DNA of 64,000 nt from Musicola paradisiaca NCPPB 2511. Its GTDB lineage: Bacteria; Pseudomonadota; Gammaproteobacteria; Enterobacterales; Enterobacteriaceae. Positions within the stretch are counted from its first letter, which is position 1, and each line of letters begins with the position of its first letter. Below, one piece after another: positions 18,949-27,606 of the stretch. The stretch is taken from positions 2,068,439-2,132,438 of the forward strand of contig NZ_CM001857.1 in the NCBI RefSeq assembly GCF_000400505.1, read 5' to 3'. Position numbers and translations under genes: made by a program. Under the pieces are notes generated by a model, which was not told the DNA's origin, made no database searches, and saw only the letters and a list, made by a program, of their open reading frames with translations.

Positions 18949-20355
18949 ATGACGCAGTCGACAACCACGCCAGATGTTTCGCGTGAAACGGTGATCCGGG
19001 AATGGCACCCCGAAGTTCCTCAATTCTGGCAATCACAAGGGCGACACATCGCCCAACGCAACCTGTGGATCTCTATCCCCTGCTTGTTACTGGCTTTCTG
19101 TGTATGGATGCTGTTCAGTACCGTGGCGGTCAACCTGAATAAGGTCGGCTTTCACTTTTCCACCGATGAGTTGTTCATGCTGACGGCGTTGCCGTCGGTC
19201 TCCGGCGCGCTGTTGCGGGTGCCGTATTCTTTCATTATTCCGCTGGCGGGCGGGCGCCGCTGGACGACGTTCAGTACGCTGATCCTGGTGATCCCCTGTC
19301 TGTGGCTGGGCTTCGCGGTGCAGGATCCGCAAACGCCGTATGGGGTGTTTATCATCATCTCGCTGCTGTGCGGTTTTGCCGGCGCCAATTTTGCTTCCAG
19401 TATGGCCAACATCAGCTTCTTTTTCCCGAAAGCGAAGCAGGGCGGCGCGTTGGGGATGAATGGCGGTTTCGGCAACCTGGGGGTGAGCGTGATGCAATTG
19501 CTGGTGCCGGTGGTGATCTTTCTGCCGGTGCTGAGTTTTACCGGCAAGGGCGTCAGCCAACCGGACGGCAGTATGGTCTGGCTGCAGAATGCGCCCTGGG
19601 TTTGGGTGCCGCTGCTGCTTATCGCCGCTGTGGCCGCCTGGTTCGGCATGAACGATCTCTCGACCGCCAGAGCGTCGATACGTCAACAACTGCCGGTGCT
19701 GAAACGCGGGAATTTATGGATCCTCGGCGTGCTGTATCTGTCGGCGTTCGGCTCCTTCATCGGCTTTTCCGCCGGTTTCGCCATGTTGTCGCGAACCCAG
19801 TTTCCAGACATCGTCATCTTGCACTATGCCTTCTTCGGCCCGTTGCTGGGGGCGCTGGCCCGTCCGGTCGGCGGTATGTTGTCAGATCGTTTCGGCGGCG
19901 TGCGGGTGACGTTGATTAACTTTATGTGCATGGCCGTCTTGTCGTTACTGTTGTTCACGGCATTGCCTGGCTCGGGGCAGCCCGGCTCATTCCTGCTGTT
20001 TTTCGGCGTCTTTATGTTGCTGTTCCTGACTGCCGGGCTGGGCAGCGGGTCGACGTTCCAGATGATAGCGGTCATCTTCCGCGGGCTGACGGTCGCGCGG
20101 GTTAAAGCGGCGGGCGGCAGCGATGAAGAGGCTCAACGCAGTGCGGTGACAGATACCGCCGCCGCGCTGGGGTTTATTTCCGCGATGGGGGCCATCGGCG
20201 GGTTCTTCATTCCCAAAGCGTTCGGCACGTCGCTGGCACTGACGGGCTCGCCGGCCGGTGCGATGAAGGTCTTCGTCCTGTTCTATGTGGTCTGCGTAGT
20301 GATCACCTGGCTGTGTTACGGGCGTAAAACACGCACCGGAAGGACGGAGGCCTGA
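18949..20355 (+). CDS. narK: Nitrate/nitrite transporter NarK
   Basis: The 468-residue major-facilitator nitrate/nitrite antiporter (E. coli 463) has twelve membrane segments. The nitrate signatures are GFAGANFASSMANISFFFP and GMNGGFGNLGV. Substrate-binding Arg equivalents lie in GALLRVPYSFI and LARPVGGMLSDRFGG. ATG 18949 is chosen over an upstream in-frame start because GAGG lies about 7 nt before it. The promoter has FNR and NarL sites. Unlike E. coli, narGHJI does not follow directly; a TetR gene and a reductase gene intervene. Confidence 0.97.
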   Translation: MTQSTTTPDVSRETVIREWHPEVPQFWQSQGRHIAQRNLWISIPCLLLAFCVWMLFSTVAVNLNKVGFHFSTDELFMLTALPSVSGALLRVPYSFIIPLAGGRRWTTFSTLILVIPCLWLGFAVQDPQTPYGVFIIISLLCGFAGANFASSMANISFFFPKAKQGGALGMNGGFGNLGVSVMQLLVPVVIFLPVLSFTGKGVSQPDGSMVWLQNAPWVWVPLLLIAAVAAWFGMNDLSTARASIRQQLPVLKRGNLWILGVLYLSAFGSFIGFSAGFAMLSRTQFPDIVILHYAFFGPLLGALARPVGGMLSDRFGGVRVTLINFMCMAVLSLLLFTALPGSGQPGSFLLFFGVFMLLFLTAGLGSGSTFQMIAVIFRGLTVARVKAAGGSDEEAQRSAVTDTAAALGFISAMGAIGGFFIPKAFGTSLALTGSPAGAMKVFVLFYVVCVVITWLCYGRKTRTGRTEA

Positions 20356-20501
20356 ACCTAGAGTGGCGAGCGGCGGCATGGTATAACGCTGGTCGGTAAT
20401 AGACTCGTCATAGTTCACGTTGCAGGAGCGTTGGTCTTTCGGTGGGGGTATGATTCTTCCCGGTCGCCGCCTTCCTGCGACGTGAATGATTTGGGATAAC
20501 G

Positions 20502-21099
20502 ATGACAACAGCAAAATTAACGACGCGGCAGCGAAGAAACATCACGACGCGAAAGAAACTCTATGAAAGCGCGCTGATGCTGATGGAGGATACCGCGATT
20601 GAAGATATCACCATCAGCCATATCTGTACCCATGCCGGTGTGTCCGTCGGGTCGTTTTTATCGTCATTTTAAAACCAAAACCGATATTTTCGTCGAAATG
20701 TACGAGCAGGCGGATACCTATTTTCTGGACAAATACCAGGTTCAACATCTGAACGCGACCGCGTTGGATAAGATCCTGGAATTTTTCGACACCTATTCTA
20801 CGTATCACTTAAAGATTGGGTTGCAAACCGTCAAGCAACTTTATACCTGCAATAATAAGCTGTTCATCATGAAAGGCCGGAATATGCAGAAGATGTTGCA
20901 GCTTATTATTGAAGCCGGTCAGGTCAGCGGGGAAATAGATAATACGGATTCCGCAGAGGAGATTACGCAATACCTTTTTATTTCAGCACGCGGTTTGATT
21001 TATAACTGGTGCCTGCATGATGGCGGTTTTGATCTGCGGGAAGGAATGCGCCATTACATGAACAGACTGATTATCTCCATTAAAAGCTTATCCCATTAG
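20502..21099 (+). pseudogene. TetR/AcrR family regulator, frameshifted
   Basis: About 198 residues if repaired. The N-terminus (MTTAKLTTRQRRNITTRKKLYESALMLMED) and helix-turn-helix (ITISHICTHAGVSVGSFYRHFKTKTD) are TetR-typical. At 20655-20659 five T break the frame right at GSFYRHF; four T restore the canonical motif. The C-terminal ligand domain (about 60-198) matches no subfamily I know. It is convergent with the Fe-S reductase gene, whose promoter has TetR-like palindromes, so it is the natural candidate repressor. The coding region is more AT-rich than narK. Confidence 0.85.
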
Positions 21100-21142
21100 G
21101 GCTATTTCATGTGCCATTCTGGCCCTGGGCCGTGCTCGAAAT

Positions 21143-21175
21143 CCGCCTGTTCCCCTTTATAGCGAAAACAGGCGG
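21143..21175. terminator. 9-bp hairpin between convergent tetR and reductase genes
   Basis: CCGCCTGTT (21143-21151) pairs with AACAGGCGG (21167-21175) across a 15-nt loop. T-tracts are weak on both sides. A shared terminator is the likely role. Confidence 0.5.
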
Positions 21176-21195
21176 TGAAATAACGCTGACGGTCG

Positions 21196-23196
21196 TTAAA
21201 TATTTTTGGCTACTTCATACGCATCCCAAATGGCGTACATGATATTTTGCACTTGCTTGGCGTCGCCCAATAAATAAGTTTCCGGCAGTTCATTCCTGAC
21301 TGATTCGAATAATTCTCGCTGAGGTGTGTAACCGATCGCCAATATGGCGGAATCCGCTGCTAATACCCTTTCTTCATTGGCGGCATTTTTCAGCATAAAT
21401 CCGTTTGCCGTGGCGCCGGAAACAACCGTATCGGTTAACAAGCGGATATGTTTAAACGCCACCAAATCGCGCAGCATATCTTCATTGGCATGACACAGCG
21501 GGCCGCCAATCGTCAGGATGTCATCCTGCATTTCGACCAACGTCACCTGCTTGCCCTGATTAACCAGCCAAAGCGCGGTTTCACAGCCGACCAGCCCGCC
21601 GCCGATGATCAAGGTGCTTTGGCCGGGATCCTTCTTGCCGAGCAACACCTCCTCGGCGGTATAGACGTTGTCGGCGCCGCCGAGCGCCAGGGTGCGCGGC
21701 GATGAGCCGGTGGCGAAAACAACCGCGTCAGCCTCACTGGATAACAGCATGTCCTGCGTGACCGTGCTGGAGAAACGGATATCGACGTTCAAGTCCCGCA
21801 GGGTGTCCTGATACCAGGCGGCCAGCAGATGGTCGTCTTCCTTGAAGCTGGGAACACCGCCGGGGATCAGGTTGCCGCCCAGACGGTCGGTCTTCTCATG
21901 CAGAACCACACTATGGCCGCGTAATGCCGCTACGCGCGCCGCCTCGCAGCCTGCCGGGCCGCCGCCGATAATCAGCACGTTTTTAGCGTGATCGGCTTTG
22001 CCGATGGCATAGTCTTTTTCCCGACCGCAGGCCGGGTTCACGGCGCAGGAGATGGCCGCAAATTTAGCCAGCCGCCCCATGCATCCCTCCTGACAGGATA
22101 AGCACGGGCGCACTTTATGAAACTTCCCTGCTTTGATTTTATTGGGGATTTCCGCATCGGCCAGCAAAGGGCGGCCTAACGCGATCATATCCGTCTGGCC
22201 GTTGAGGATTGCCGCGCTTGCCAGATCAGGGTTTTCCATGCGACCCGCGGTAATCACCGGTACGTTCAGGATTCGCTTCAGAATTTCGTTATAGGGCAGG
22301 TATAAACCTTTGTCCTGATACATCGGCGGATGGGCCCAGTACCAGGAATCATAGGAGCCGACGTCGCCGTTGAAGGCGTCATACCCGGCTTCTTCCAGAA
22401 TTTTGGCCGCCTCGATGCCTTCTTCGATATCACGCCCTTGTTCGGCGAAGGTTTCTCCCGGCAAGCCGCCTTGTCGCCAGTCTTTAATAAAACTTTTAAT
22501 GCTGTAGCGTAGCGATACCGGGTAATCCTGGCCGCATTCGGCCTTGATCGCCTGAACGATTTCAATCGCAAAGCGCAGACGGTTTCTCAGGCTGCCGCCG
22601 TATTCATCCGTGCGTTGGTTAAAGAAGGATATGGCGAACTGATCCAACAGATATCCCTCGTGTACCGCGTGTATCTCAATACCGTCAAAACCGGCTTTCT
22701 TGGCGATGGCGGCTGATTCGGCAAATTTTCGCACATAGGTGTGAATTTCCTCCCGGGTCAGTTCCCGGCAGGTGACGTCAGGCAACCAACGATGCGGGAT
22801 CGGCGACGGCGCGACAGCCGTGCGGCCGACAATAGACGGAATACTGACACGGCCAAACCCGGCGGAGAGCTGTAACAAGATTTTGGCGCCGTAGGCATGG
22901 ATCCGTTCGGTCATCATTTTGGCGGTTTTAATAAAGTTGAGCGGATTCAACGTTGGGCAGGGCATGGAGGGCAAGGCGCATTTTTCGATGTCGTTCTCCA
23001 CCATGGTCACGCCGGTGATGATGAGGCCGGTTCCCCCTCGGGCGCGTTCGATGTAATACTCAGCGCCTCTTTCGTTGAAACAGCCATCCGCATCGCATAA
23101 CCCGCCTGGCCCCATCGGGGCCATAACGAATCGGTTTTTGATCTCCAGTTTCCCGATATTAAACGGTTCAAACAGGATCTTATGGTTCGGTTGCAT
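21196..23196 (-). CDS. Fe-S flavoenzyme of the old yellow enzyme/2,4-dienoyl-CoA reductase (enoate reductase-like) family
   Basis: The 666-residue cytosolic enzyme has an N-terminal OYE-type TIM barrel (NRFVMAPMG at 21; HAVHEGYLLDQF at 176-187; NQRTDEYGGSLRNRLRF). A 4Fe-4S ligand set follows (Cys365, 368, 372, 384: CLSCQEGCMGR then C). The C-terminal half is an FAD/NAD(P)H domain (LIIGGGPAGCEAA near 409, second Rossmann LIIGGGLVGCETALW). The layout matches 2,4-dienoyl-CoA reductase FadH and clostridial enoate reductases; the barrel start (HKILFEPFNIGKLEIKNRF) resembles the latter. It reduces activated C=C bonds, but the true substrate is unknown. Its promoter carries TetR-like palindromes. 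Confidence 0.9.
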   Translation of the reverse strand: MQPNHKILFEPFNIGKLEIKNRFVMAPMGPGGLCDADGCFNERGAEYYIERARGGTGLIITGVTMVENDIEKCALPSMPCPTLNPLNFIKTAKMMTERIHAYGAKILLQLSAGFGRVSIPSIVGRTAVAPSPIPHRWLPDVTCRELTREEIHTYVRKFAESAAIAKKAGFDGIEIHAVHEGYLLDQFAISFFNQRTDEYGGSLRNRLRFAIEIVQAIKAECGQDYPVSLRYSIKSFIKDWRQGGLPGETFAEQGRDIEEGIEAAKILEEAGYDAFNGDVGSYDSWYWAHPPMYQDKGLYLPYNEILKRILNVPVITAGRMENPDLASAAILNGQTDMIALGRPLLADAEIPNKIKAGKFHKVRPCLSCQEGCMGRLAKFAAISCAVNPACGREKDYAIGKADHAKNVLIIGGGPAGCEAARVAALRGHSVVLHEKTDRLGGNLIPGGVPSFKEDDHLLAAWYQDTLRDLNVDIRFSSTVTQDMLLSSEADAVVFATGSSPRTLALGGADNVYTAEEVLLGKKDPGQSTLIIGGGLVGCETALWLVNQGKQVTLVEMQDDILTIGGPLCHANEDMLRDLVAFKHIRLLTDTVVSGATANGFMLKNAANEERVLAADSAILAIGYTPQRELFESVRNELPETYLLGDAKQVQNIMYAIWDAYEVAKNI

Positions 23197-23247
23197 GATC
23201 GACTCCTGATGCTAATGGGAAGAGGCGTGAACAGTTGAATTTAACAA

Positions 23248-23279
23248 AGTGAACGTGTTCACTGAATCGATTCATTATA
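23248..23279 (-). promoter_or_regulatory. Twin palindromes overlapping the reductase promoter
   Basis: AGTGAAC-GT-GTTCACT (23248-23263) is followed directly by the perfect palindrome TGAATCGATTCA (23263-23274). On the minus strand a perfect TATAAT ends at 23274, so the palindromes cover the start site of the reductase transcript. This is a typical TetR-repressor arrangement. The rest of 23197-23838 holds the narG control region. Confidence 0.65.
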
Positions 23280-23524
23280 AACGGCGTATCCATACAAAAT
23301 GTGATGGTTATTGAGGTTTATACATAATCAGTGAAACCCTCCCACACCCGGTATACCCGCCATCTCCCAGGTTGCCGCTGCGTTGGCTTGATGACTCAAC
23401 CCGTTTCTGGGCCTGGTCTTTGTCGCGCCGCGCCCGCTGCGTTCCAATCTGCCCCCGGCAGACGGGTCGTTCATCCGAATGGCTTAGCGCCGTCAGGGCA
23501 TCGGACGGTTTATCTGCATCCCCC

Positions 23525-23540
23525 TACCTCTAAATAGTCA
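23525..23540 (+). promoter_or_regulatory. NarL-type site upstream of narG
   Basis: TACCTCT is a perfect heptamer, followed after AA by the weaker half ATAGTCA. It lies about 150 bp upstream of the FNR site, similar to the remote NarL sites of E. coli narG. Confidence 0.5.
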
Positions 23541-23632
23541 CTGGGGTAAATCGTTTACCACCGCTTTCATGGCGAATGATTTAATTTGTTTACTATTCAA
23601 TGGATTATCTTGTTTTTTCGCGTTAACCCTTT

Positions 23633-23667
23633 GGGGGTATTTCGTCGATAGGCGAGCAATACCCCCC
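23633..23667 (+). promoter_or_regulatory. Inverted repeat of NarL-like heptamers before narG
   Basis: GGGGGTATT (23633-23641) and AATACCCCC (23659-23667) are 9-bp inverted arms 17 bp apart. Each contains TACCCCC, one base off the NarL heptamer. They sit just upstream of the FNR site. Confidence 0.5.
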
Positions 23668-23676
23668 CGGCGGAGC

Positions 23677-23690
23677 TTGATCGCTGTCAA
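23677..23690 (+). promoter_or_regulatory. FNR site of the narGHJI promoter
   Basis: TTGATCGCTGTCAA has one mismatch to the FNR consensus and resembles the E. coli narG site. The predicted start of transcription is near 23725, leaving about a 110-nt leader. Confidence 0.75.
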
Positions 23691-23838
23691 TTTTGGTCTG
23701 GGGTCTGCTGGCTAAGCTGCGCTCCATAGTGAGCGAAGCATCAGGCTGTTTTCCGGATAACGCCGCACGTCGCCGGCGATCGGCCTGACCCTTTCAATAA
23801 CGACAGGAACCCACAGGTTCCGCAGCAGGAGAGCCCGG

Positions 23839-26800
23839 ATGAGCAAGTTTCTTGACCGGTTACGTTATTTCAGGCAACTGGCCGAGCCGTTTTCCGGCGA
23901 CCATGGTCAGACACTCAATACCAACCGTGACTGGGAAGATGGCTACCGCAGCCGCTGGCAGCACGACAACGTGGTGCGTTCGACACACGGCGTCAACTGT
24001 ACCGGCTCGTGCAGCTGGAAGATTTACGTCAAAAACGGATTAGTCACCTGGGAAACCCAGCAGACCGATTACCCGCGCACCCGCCCGGATTTACCGAACC
24101 ACGAACCGCGCGGCTGCCCGCGCGGCGCCAGTTACTCCTGGTATCTGTACAGCGCCAACCGTCTGAAATACCCGATGGTACGCAAGCGGCTGTTGAAACT
24201 GTGGCGCGCGGTGCGCGCTGAGCATCGCGACCCGGTAGACGCCTGGGGCGCCATCGTCAACGACGTGGAAAAAACGCAGGAGTACAAACGGGCACGCGGT
24301 CGCGGCGGGTTCGTGCGTTCCAACTGGCAAGAAGTGAACGAACTTATCGCCGCCGCCAACGTCTATACCGCCAAAACCTTCGGGCCGGATCGCATTATCG
24401 GCTTTTCGCCGATCCCGGCGATGTCGATGGTGTCTTACGCGGCGGGCGCGCGCTATTTGTCACTGATGGGCGGGGTATGTCTGAGTTTTTACGACTGGTA
24501 CTGCGATCTGCCGCCCGCATCGCCGCAGACCTGGGGCGAACAGACCGACGTGCCGGAATCCGCCGACTGGTATAACTCGTCCTACATCATCGCCTGGGGT
24601 TCCAACGTACCGCAAACCCGCACCCCGGACGCGCACTTCTTCGCCGAGGTGCGCTATAAAGGCACCAAAACCGTGGCGATTACCCCGGACTACGCCGAAA
24701 TCGCCAAGCTGTGCGATCAGTGGCTGAACCCGAAACAGGGCACCGACAGCGCGCTGGCGCTGGCGATGGGGCATGTGATCCTCAACGAATTCCACCTCAA
24801 ACAACCCCGCCACTATTTTACCGACTATGTGCGCCGCTACACCGACATGCCGATGTTGGTGCTGCTGGAGCCGCGTGCGGAGGGGTATTACGCCGCCGGG
24901 CGTTTGCTGCGCGCCGCCGATCTGGTGGACAATCTGGGCCAGCAGAACAATCCGGAGTGGAAAACCATCGCCATCGACGACCCCAGTGGGGATCTGGTGG
25001 CGCCGCAGGGTGCCATTGGGTATCGCTGGGGAGAAAAGGGCAAATGGAACCTGGAGCAACGTGACGGTGTCACGCAACAGGACATCAACCTGCGTCTGAG
25101 CCTGCACGGGCACCATGATGAGGTGGTTTCGGTGGGGTTCCCGTACTTTGGCGGGGCGCCGAGCGAACACTTCGCCGGCGTCAAACTGGATGAGGTGCTG
25201 GTGCATCAACTGCCGGTCAAGCGTTTGCGGCTGGCGGACGGCAGCGAAGCGCTGGTGACGAGCGTGTTTGACTTGACGCTCGCCAACTATGGCGTGGATC
25301 GTGGCCTCAACGATGCCAACTGCGCGACGGATTACGATCAGGTGAAGGCCTACTCCCCGGCGTGGGCGGAGCAGATCACCGGCGTGTCGCGGCAGAACAT
25401 TATCCGCATCGCCCGCGAATTCGCGGAAAATGCCGACAAAACCCACGGCCGCTCGATGATCATCGTCGGCGCCGGGATGAACCACTGGTATCACCTCGAC
25501 ATGAACTACCGCGGGATTATCAACATGCTGATCTTCTGCGGCTGTGTCGGCCAGAGCGGCGGCGGCTGGGCGCACTATGTCGGCCAGGAAAAACTGCGGC
25601 CGCAAACCGGTTGGCTGCCGCTGGCCTTCGGGCTGGATTGGCAACGTCCGCCGCGCCATATGAACAGCACCTCGTTTTTTTACAATCACACCAATCAATG
25701 GCGTTACGAGACGGTCGCGCCGCAGGAATTTTTGTCGCCGCTGGCGGATCGCGCCCGGTTCGACGGCAGCATGATCGATTTCAACGTGCGGGCGGAGCGG
25801 ATGGGCTGGCTGCCGTCCGCGCCGCAACTGGGCGCAAACCCGCTGCGGATCGCCGCACAGGCGCAGGCTGCCGGCATGACGCCGCAGGACTATACCGTCG
25901 CGTCCCTGAAAGACGGCTCGTTGCGTTTTGCCGCCGAACAGCCGGACAACCCGCAGAACTTTCCGCGCAACCTGTTTATCTGGCGTTCCAACCTGCTGGG
26001 CTCATCCGGCAAAGGCCATGAGTACATGCTCAAATACCTGCTGGGCACCGAACACGGTATTCAGGGGCAGGATCTGGGCGCGCAGGGCGGCGTGAAGCCG
26101 CAAGAAGTGGAATGGCGCGAGCAGGGCGGAGAAGGCAAGGTGGATCTGGTGGTGACGCTGGATTTCCGCATGTCCAGCACCTGTCTCTACTCCGATATCG
26201 TGCTGCCGACCGCCACCTGGTATGAAAAGGACGATATGAACACCTCGGACATGCATCCGTTCATTCATCCGTTATCCGCCGCCGTTGACCCGGTCTGGGA
26301 GTCGAAAACCGACTGGGAGATCTACAAAGGGTTAGCGAAAACCTTCTCTCGCGTTTGTCAGGGGCATCTGGGGGTGGAAACCGATGTGGTGACGTTGCCG
26401 ATCCAGCACGACTCCGCTGCCGAACTGGCGCAACCGCTGGGGGTAAAGGACTGGAAAAAAGGCGAATGCGATCTGATCCCAGGCAAAACTGCGCCGCACA
26501 TCATGACGGTGGAGCGCGACTATCCCCAACTGTACGCTCGCTTTACCTCGCTGGGGCCGCTACTGGACAAACTCGGCAACGGCGGCAAAGGCATCAGCTG
26601 GAATACCGAGTCGGAGGTTGCGCTGCTCAAACGGCTGAACCGCACGCAGGATGCCGGCGTGGCCGCCGGCCGGCCGCGCATCGAGACGGCGATCGACGCC
26701 GCCGAGGTGATTCTGTCGCTGGCGCCGGAAACCAACGGCCAGGTGGCGGTGAAAGCGTGGGCGGCGCTCAGTCAGGTCACGGGGCGCGACCATACCCATC

Positions 26801-27606
26801 TGGCGCAGCCGAAAGCGGATGAGAAGATCCGCTTCCGGGATATTCAGGCGCAGCCGCGCAAAATCATCTCCAGCCCGACCTGGTCAGGTCTGGAGGATGA
26901 GCATGTGTCCTACAACGCCTGTTACACCAACGTGCATGAGCTGATCCCGTGGCGCACCCTCTCCGGTCGGCAGCAGTTGTACCAGGATCATGAATGGATG
27001 CGCGCCTTCGGCGAAAGCTTGCTGGTGTATCGCCCGCCGGTGGATACCCGCGCCGCCGCGCCGTTACTGAACAGCAAGCCGAACGGCCATCGGGAAAAGG
27101 CGCTCAACTTCCTGACGCCGCACCAGAAATGGGGGATCCACTCCACCTACAGCGACAACCTGTTGATGCTGACGCTGGGGCGCGGCGGCCCGGTCATCTG
27201 GCTGAGCGAGGAAGACGCCCGCGAATTGGGCATTGCCGATAACGACTGGGTGGAAGCGTTTAACGCCAATGGCGCGCTGACCGCCCGGGCGGTGGTCAGC
27301 CAGCGTGTACCGGCCGGGATGACCATGATGTACCACGCGCAGGAACGACTGGTGAATCTGCCCGGTTCGGAAGTGACCGGGCAACGCGGCGGTATTCATA
27401 ACTCGGTGACACGTATCTGCCCGAAACCGACGCACATGATCGGCGGTTACGCCCAGCTGGCGTATGGCTTTAACTATTACGGCACCGTGGGATCGAACCG
27501 GGATGAGTTCGTGGTGGTGCGCAAGATGAACCGTATCGACTGGCTGGATGCCGACAGCCATGACCTTGACCACCACCAGCAATATCGCCAGCAGGAGAAA
27601 GCCTGA
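23839..27606 (+). CDS. narG: Respiratory nitrate reductase alpha subunit NarG
   Basis: The 1255-residue catalytic subunit (E. coli 1247) carries Mo-bisMGD and the FS0 cluster. It reduces nitrate to nitrite on the cytoplasmic face of the membrane, taking electrons from quinol through NarI and NarH. FS0 ligands are in HGVNCTGSCSW (near 55), with further Mo-bisMGD motifs such as IIAWGSNVPQTRTPDAHFF and MRSSTCLYSDIVLPTATWYEKDD-type sequence. There is no twin-Arg signal, as expected for cytoplasm-facing Nar. The stop overlaps the narH start (TGATG). FNR and NarL sites precede it. Confidence 0.98.
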   Translation: MSKFLDRLRYFRQLAEPFSGDHGQTLNTNRDWEDGYRSRWQHDNVVRSTHGVNCTGSCSWKIYVKNGLVTWETQQTDYPRTRPDLPNHEPRGCPRGASYSWYLYSANRLKYPMVRKRLLKLWRAVRAEHRDPVDAWGAIVNDVEKTQEYKRARGRGGFVRSNWQEVNELIAAANVYTAKTFGPDRIIGFSPIPAMSMVSYAAGARYLSLMGGVCLSFYDWYCDLPPASPQTWGEQTDVPESADWYNSSYIIAWGSNVPQTRTPDAHFFAEVRYKGTKTVAITPDYAEIAKLCDQWLNPKQGTDSALALAMGHVILNEFHLKQPRHYFTDYVRRYTDMPMLVLLEPRAEGYYAAGRLLRAADLVDNLGQQNNPEWKTIAIDDPSGDLVAPQGAIGYRWGEKGKWNLEQRDGVTQQDINLRLSLHGHHDEVVSVGFPYFGGAPSEHFAGVKLDEVLVHQLPVKRLRLADGSEALVTSVFDLTLANYGVDRGLNDANCATDYDQVKAYSPAWAEQITGVSRQNIIRIAREFAENADKTHGRSMIIVGAGMNHWYHLDMNYRGIINMLIFCGCVGQSGGGWAHYVGQEKLRPQTGWLPLAFGLDWQRPPRHMNSTSFFYNHTNQWRYETVAPQEFLSPLADRARFDGSMIDFNVRAERMGWLPSAPQLGANPLRIAAQAQAAGMTPQDYTVASLKDGSLRFAAEQPDNPQNFPRNLFIWRSNLLGSSGKGHEYMLKYLLGTEHGIQGQDLGAQGGVKPQEVEWREQGGEGKVDLVVTLDFRMSSTCLYSDIVLPTATWYEKDDMNTSDMHPFIHPLSAAVDPVWESKTDWEIYKGLAKTFSRVCQGHLGVETDVVTLPIQHDSAAELAQPLGVKDWKKGECDLIPGKTAPHIMTVERDYPQLYARFTSLGPLLDKLGNGGKGISWNTESEVALLKRLNRTQDAGVAAGRPRIETAIDAAEVILSLAPETNGQVAVKAWAALSQVTGRDHTHLAQPKADEKIRFRDIQAQPRKIISSPTWSGLEDEHVSYNACYTNVHELIPWRTLSGRQQLYQDHEWMRAFGESLLVYRPPVDTRAAAPLLNSKPNGHREKALNFLTPHQKWGIHSTYSDNLLMLTLGRGGPVIWLSEEDARELGIADNDWVEAFNANGALTARAVVSQRVPAGMTMMYHAQERLVNLPGSEVTGQRGGIHNSVTRICPKPTHMIGGYAQLAYGFNYYGTVGSNRDEFVVVRKMNRIDWLDADSHDLDHHQQYRQQEKA

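Noticed and set aside
24460-25827. 455-codon minus-strand frame inside narG
   Set aside because: A shadow of GC-rich narG codons; the His/Arg/Gln-rich product matches nothing.
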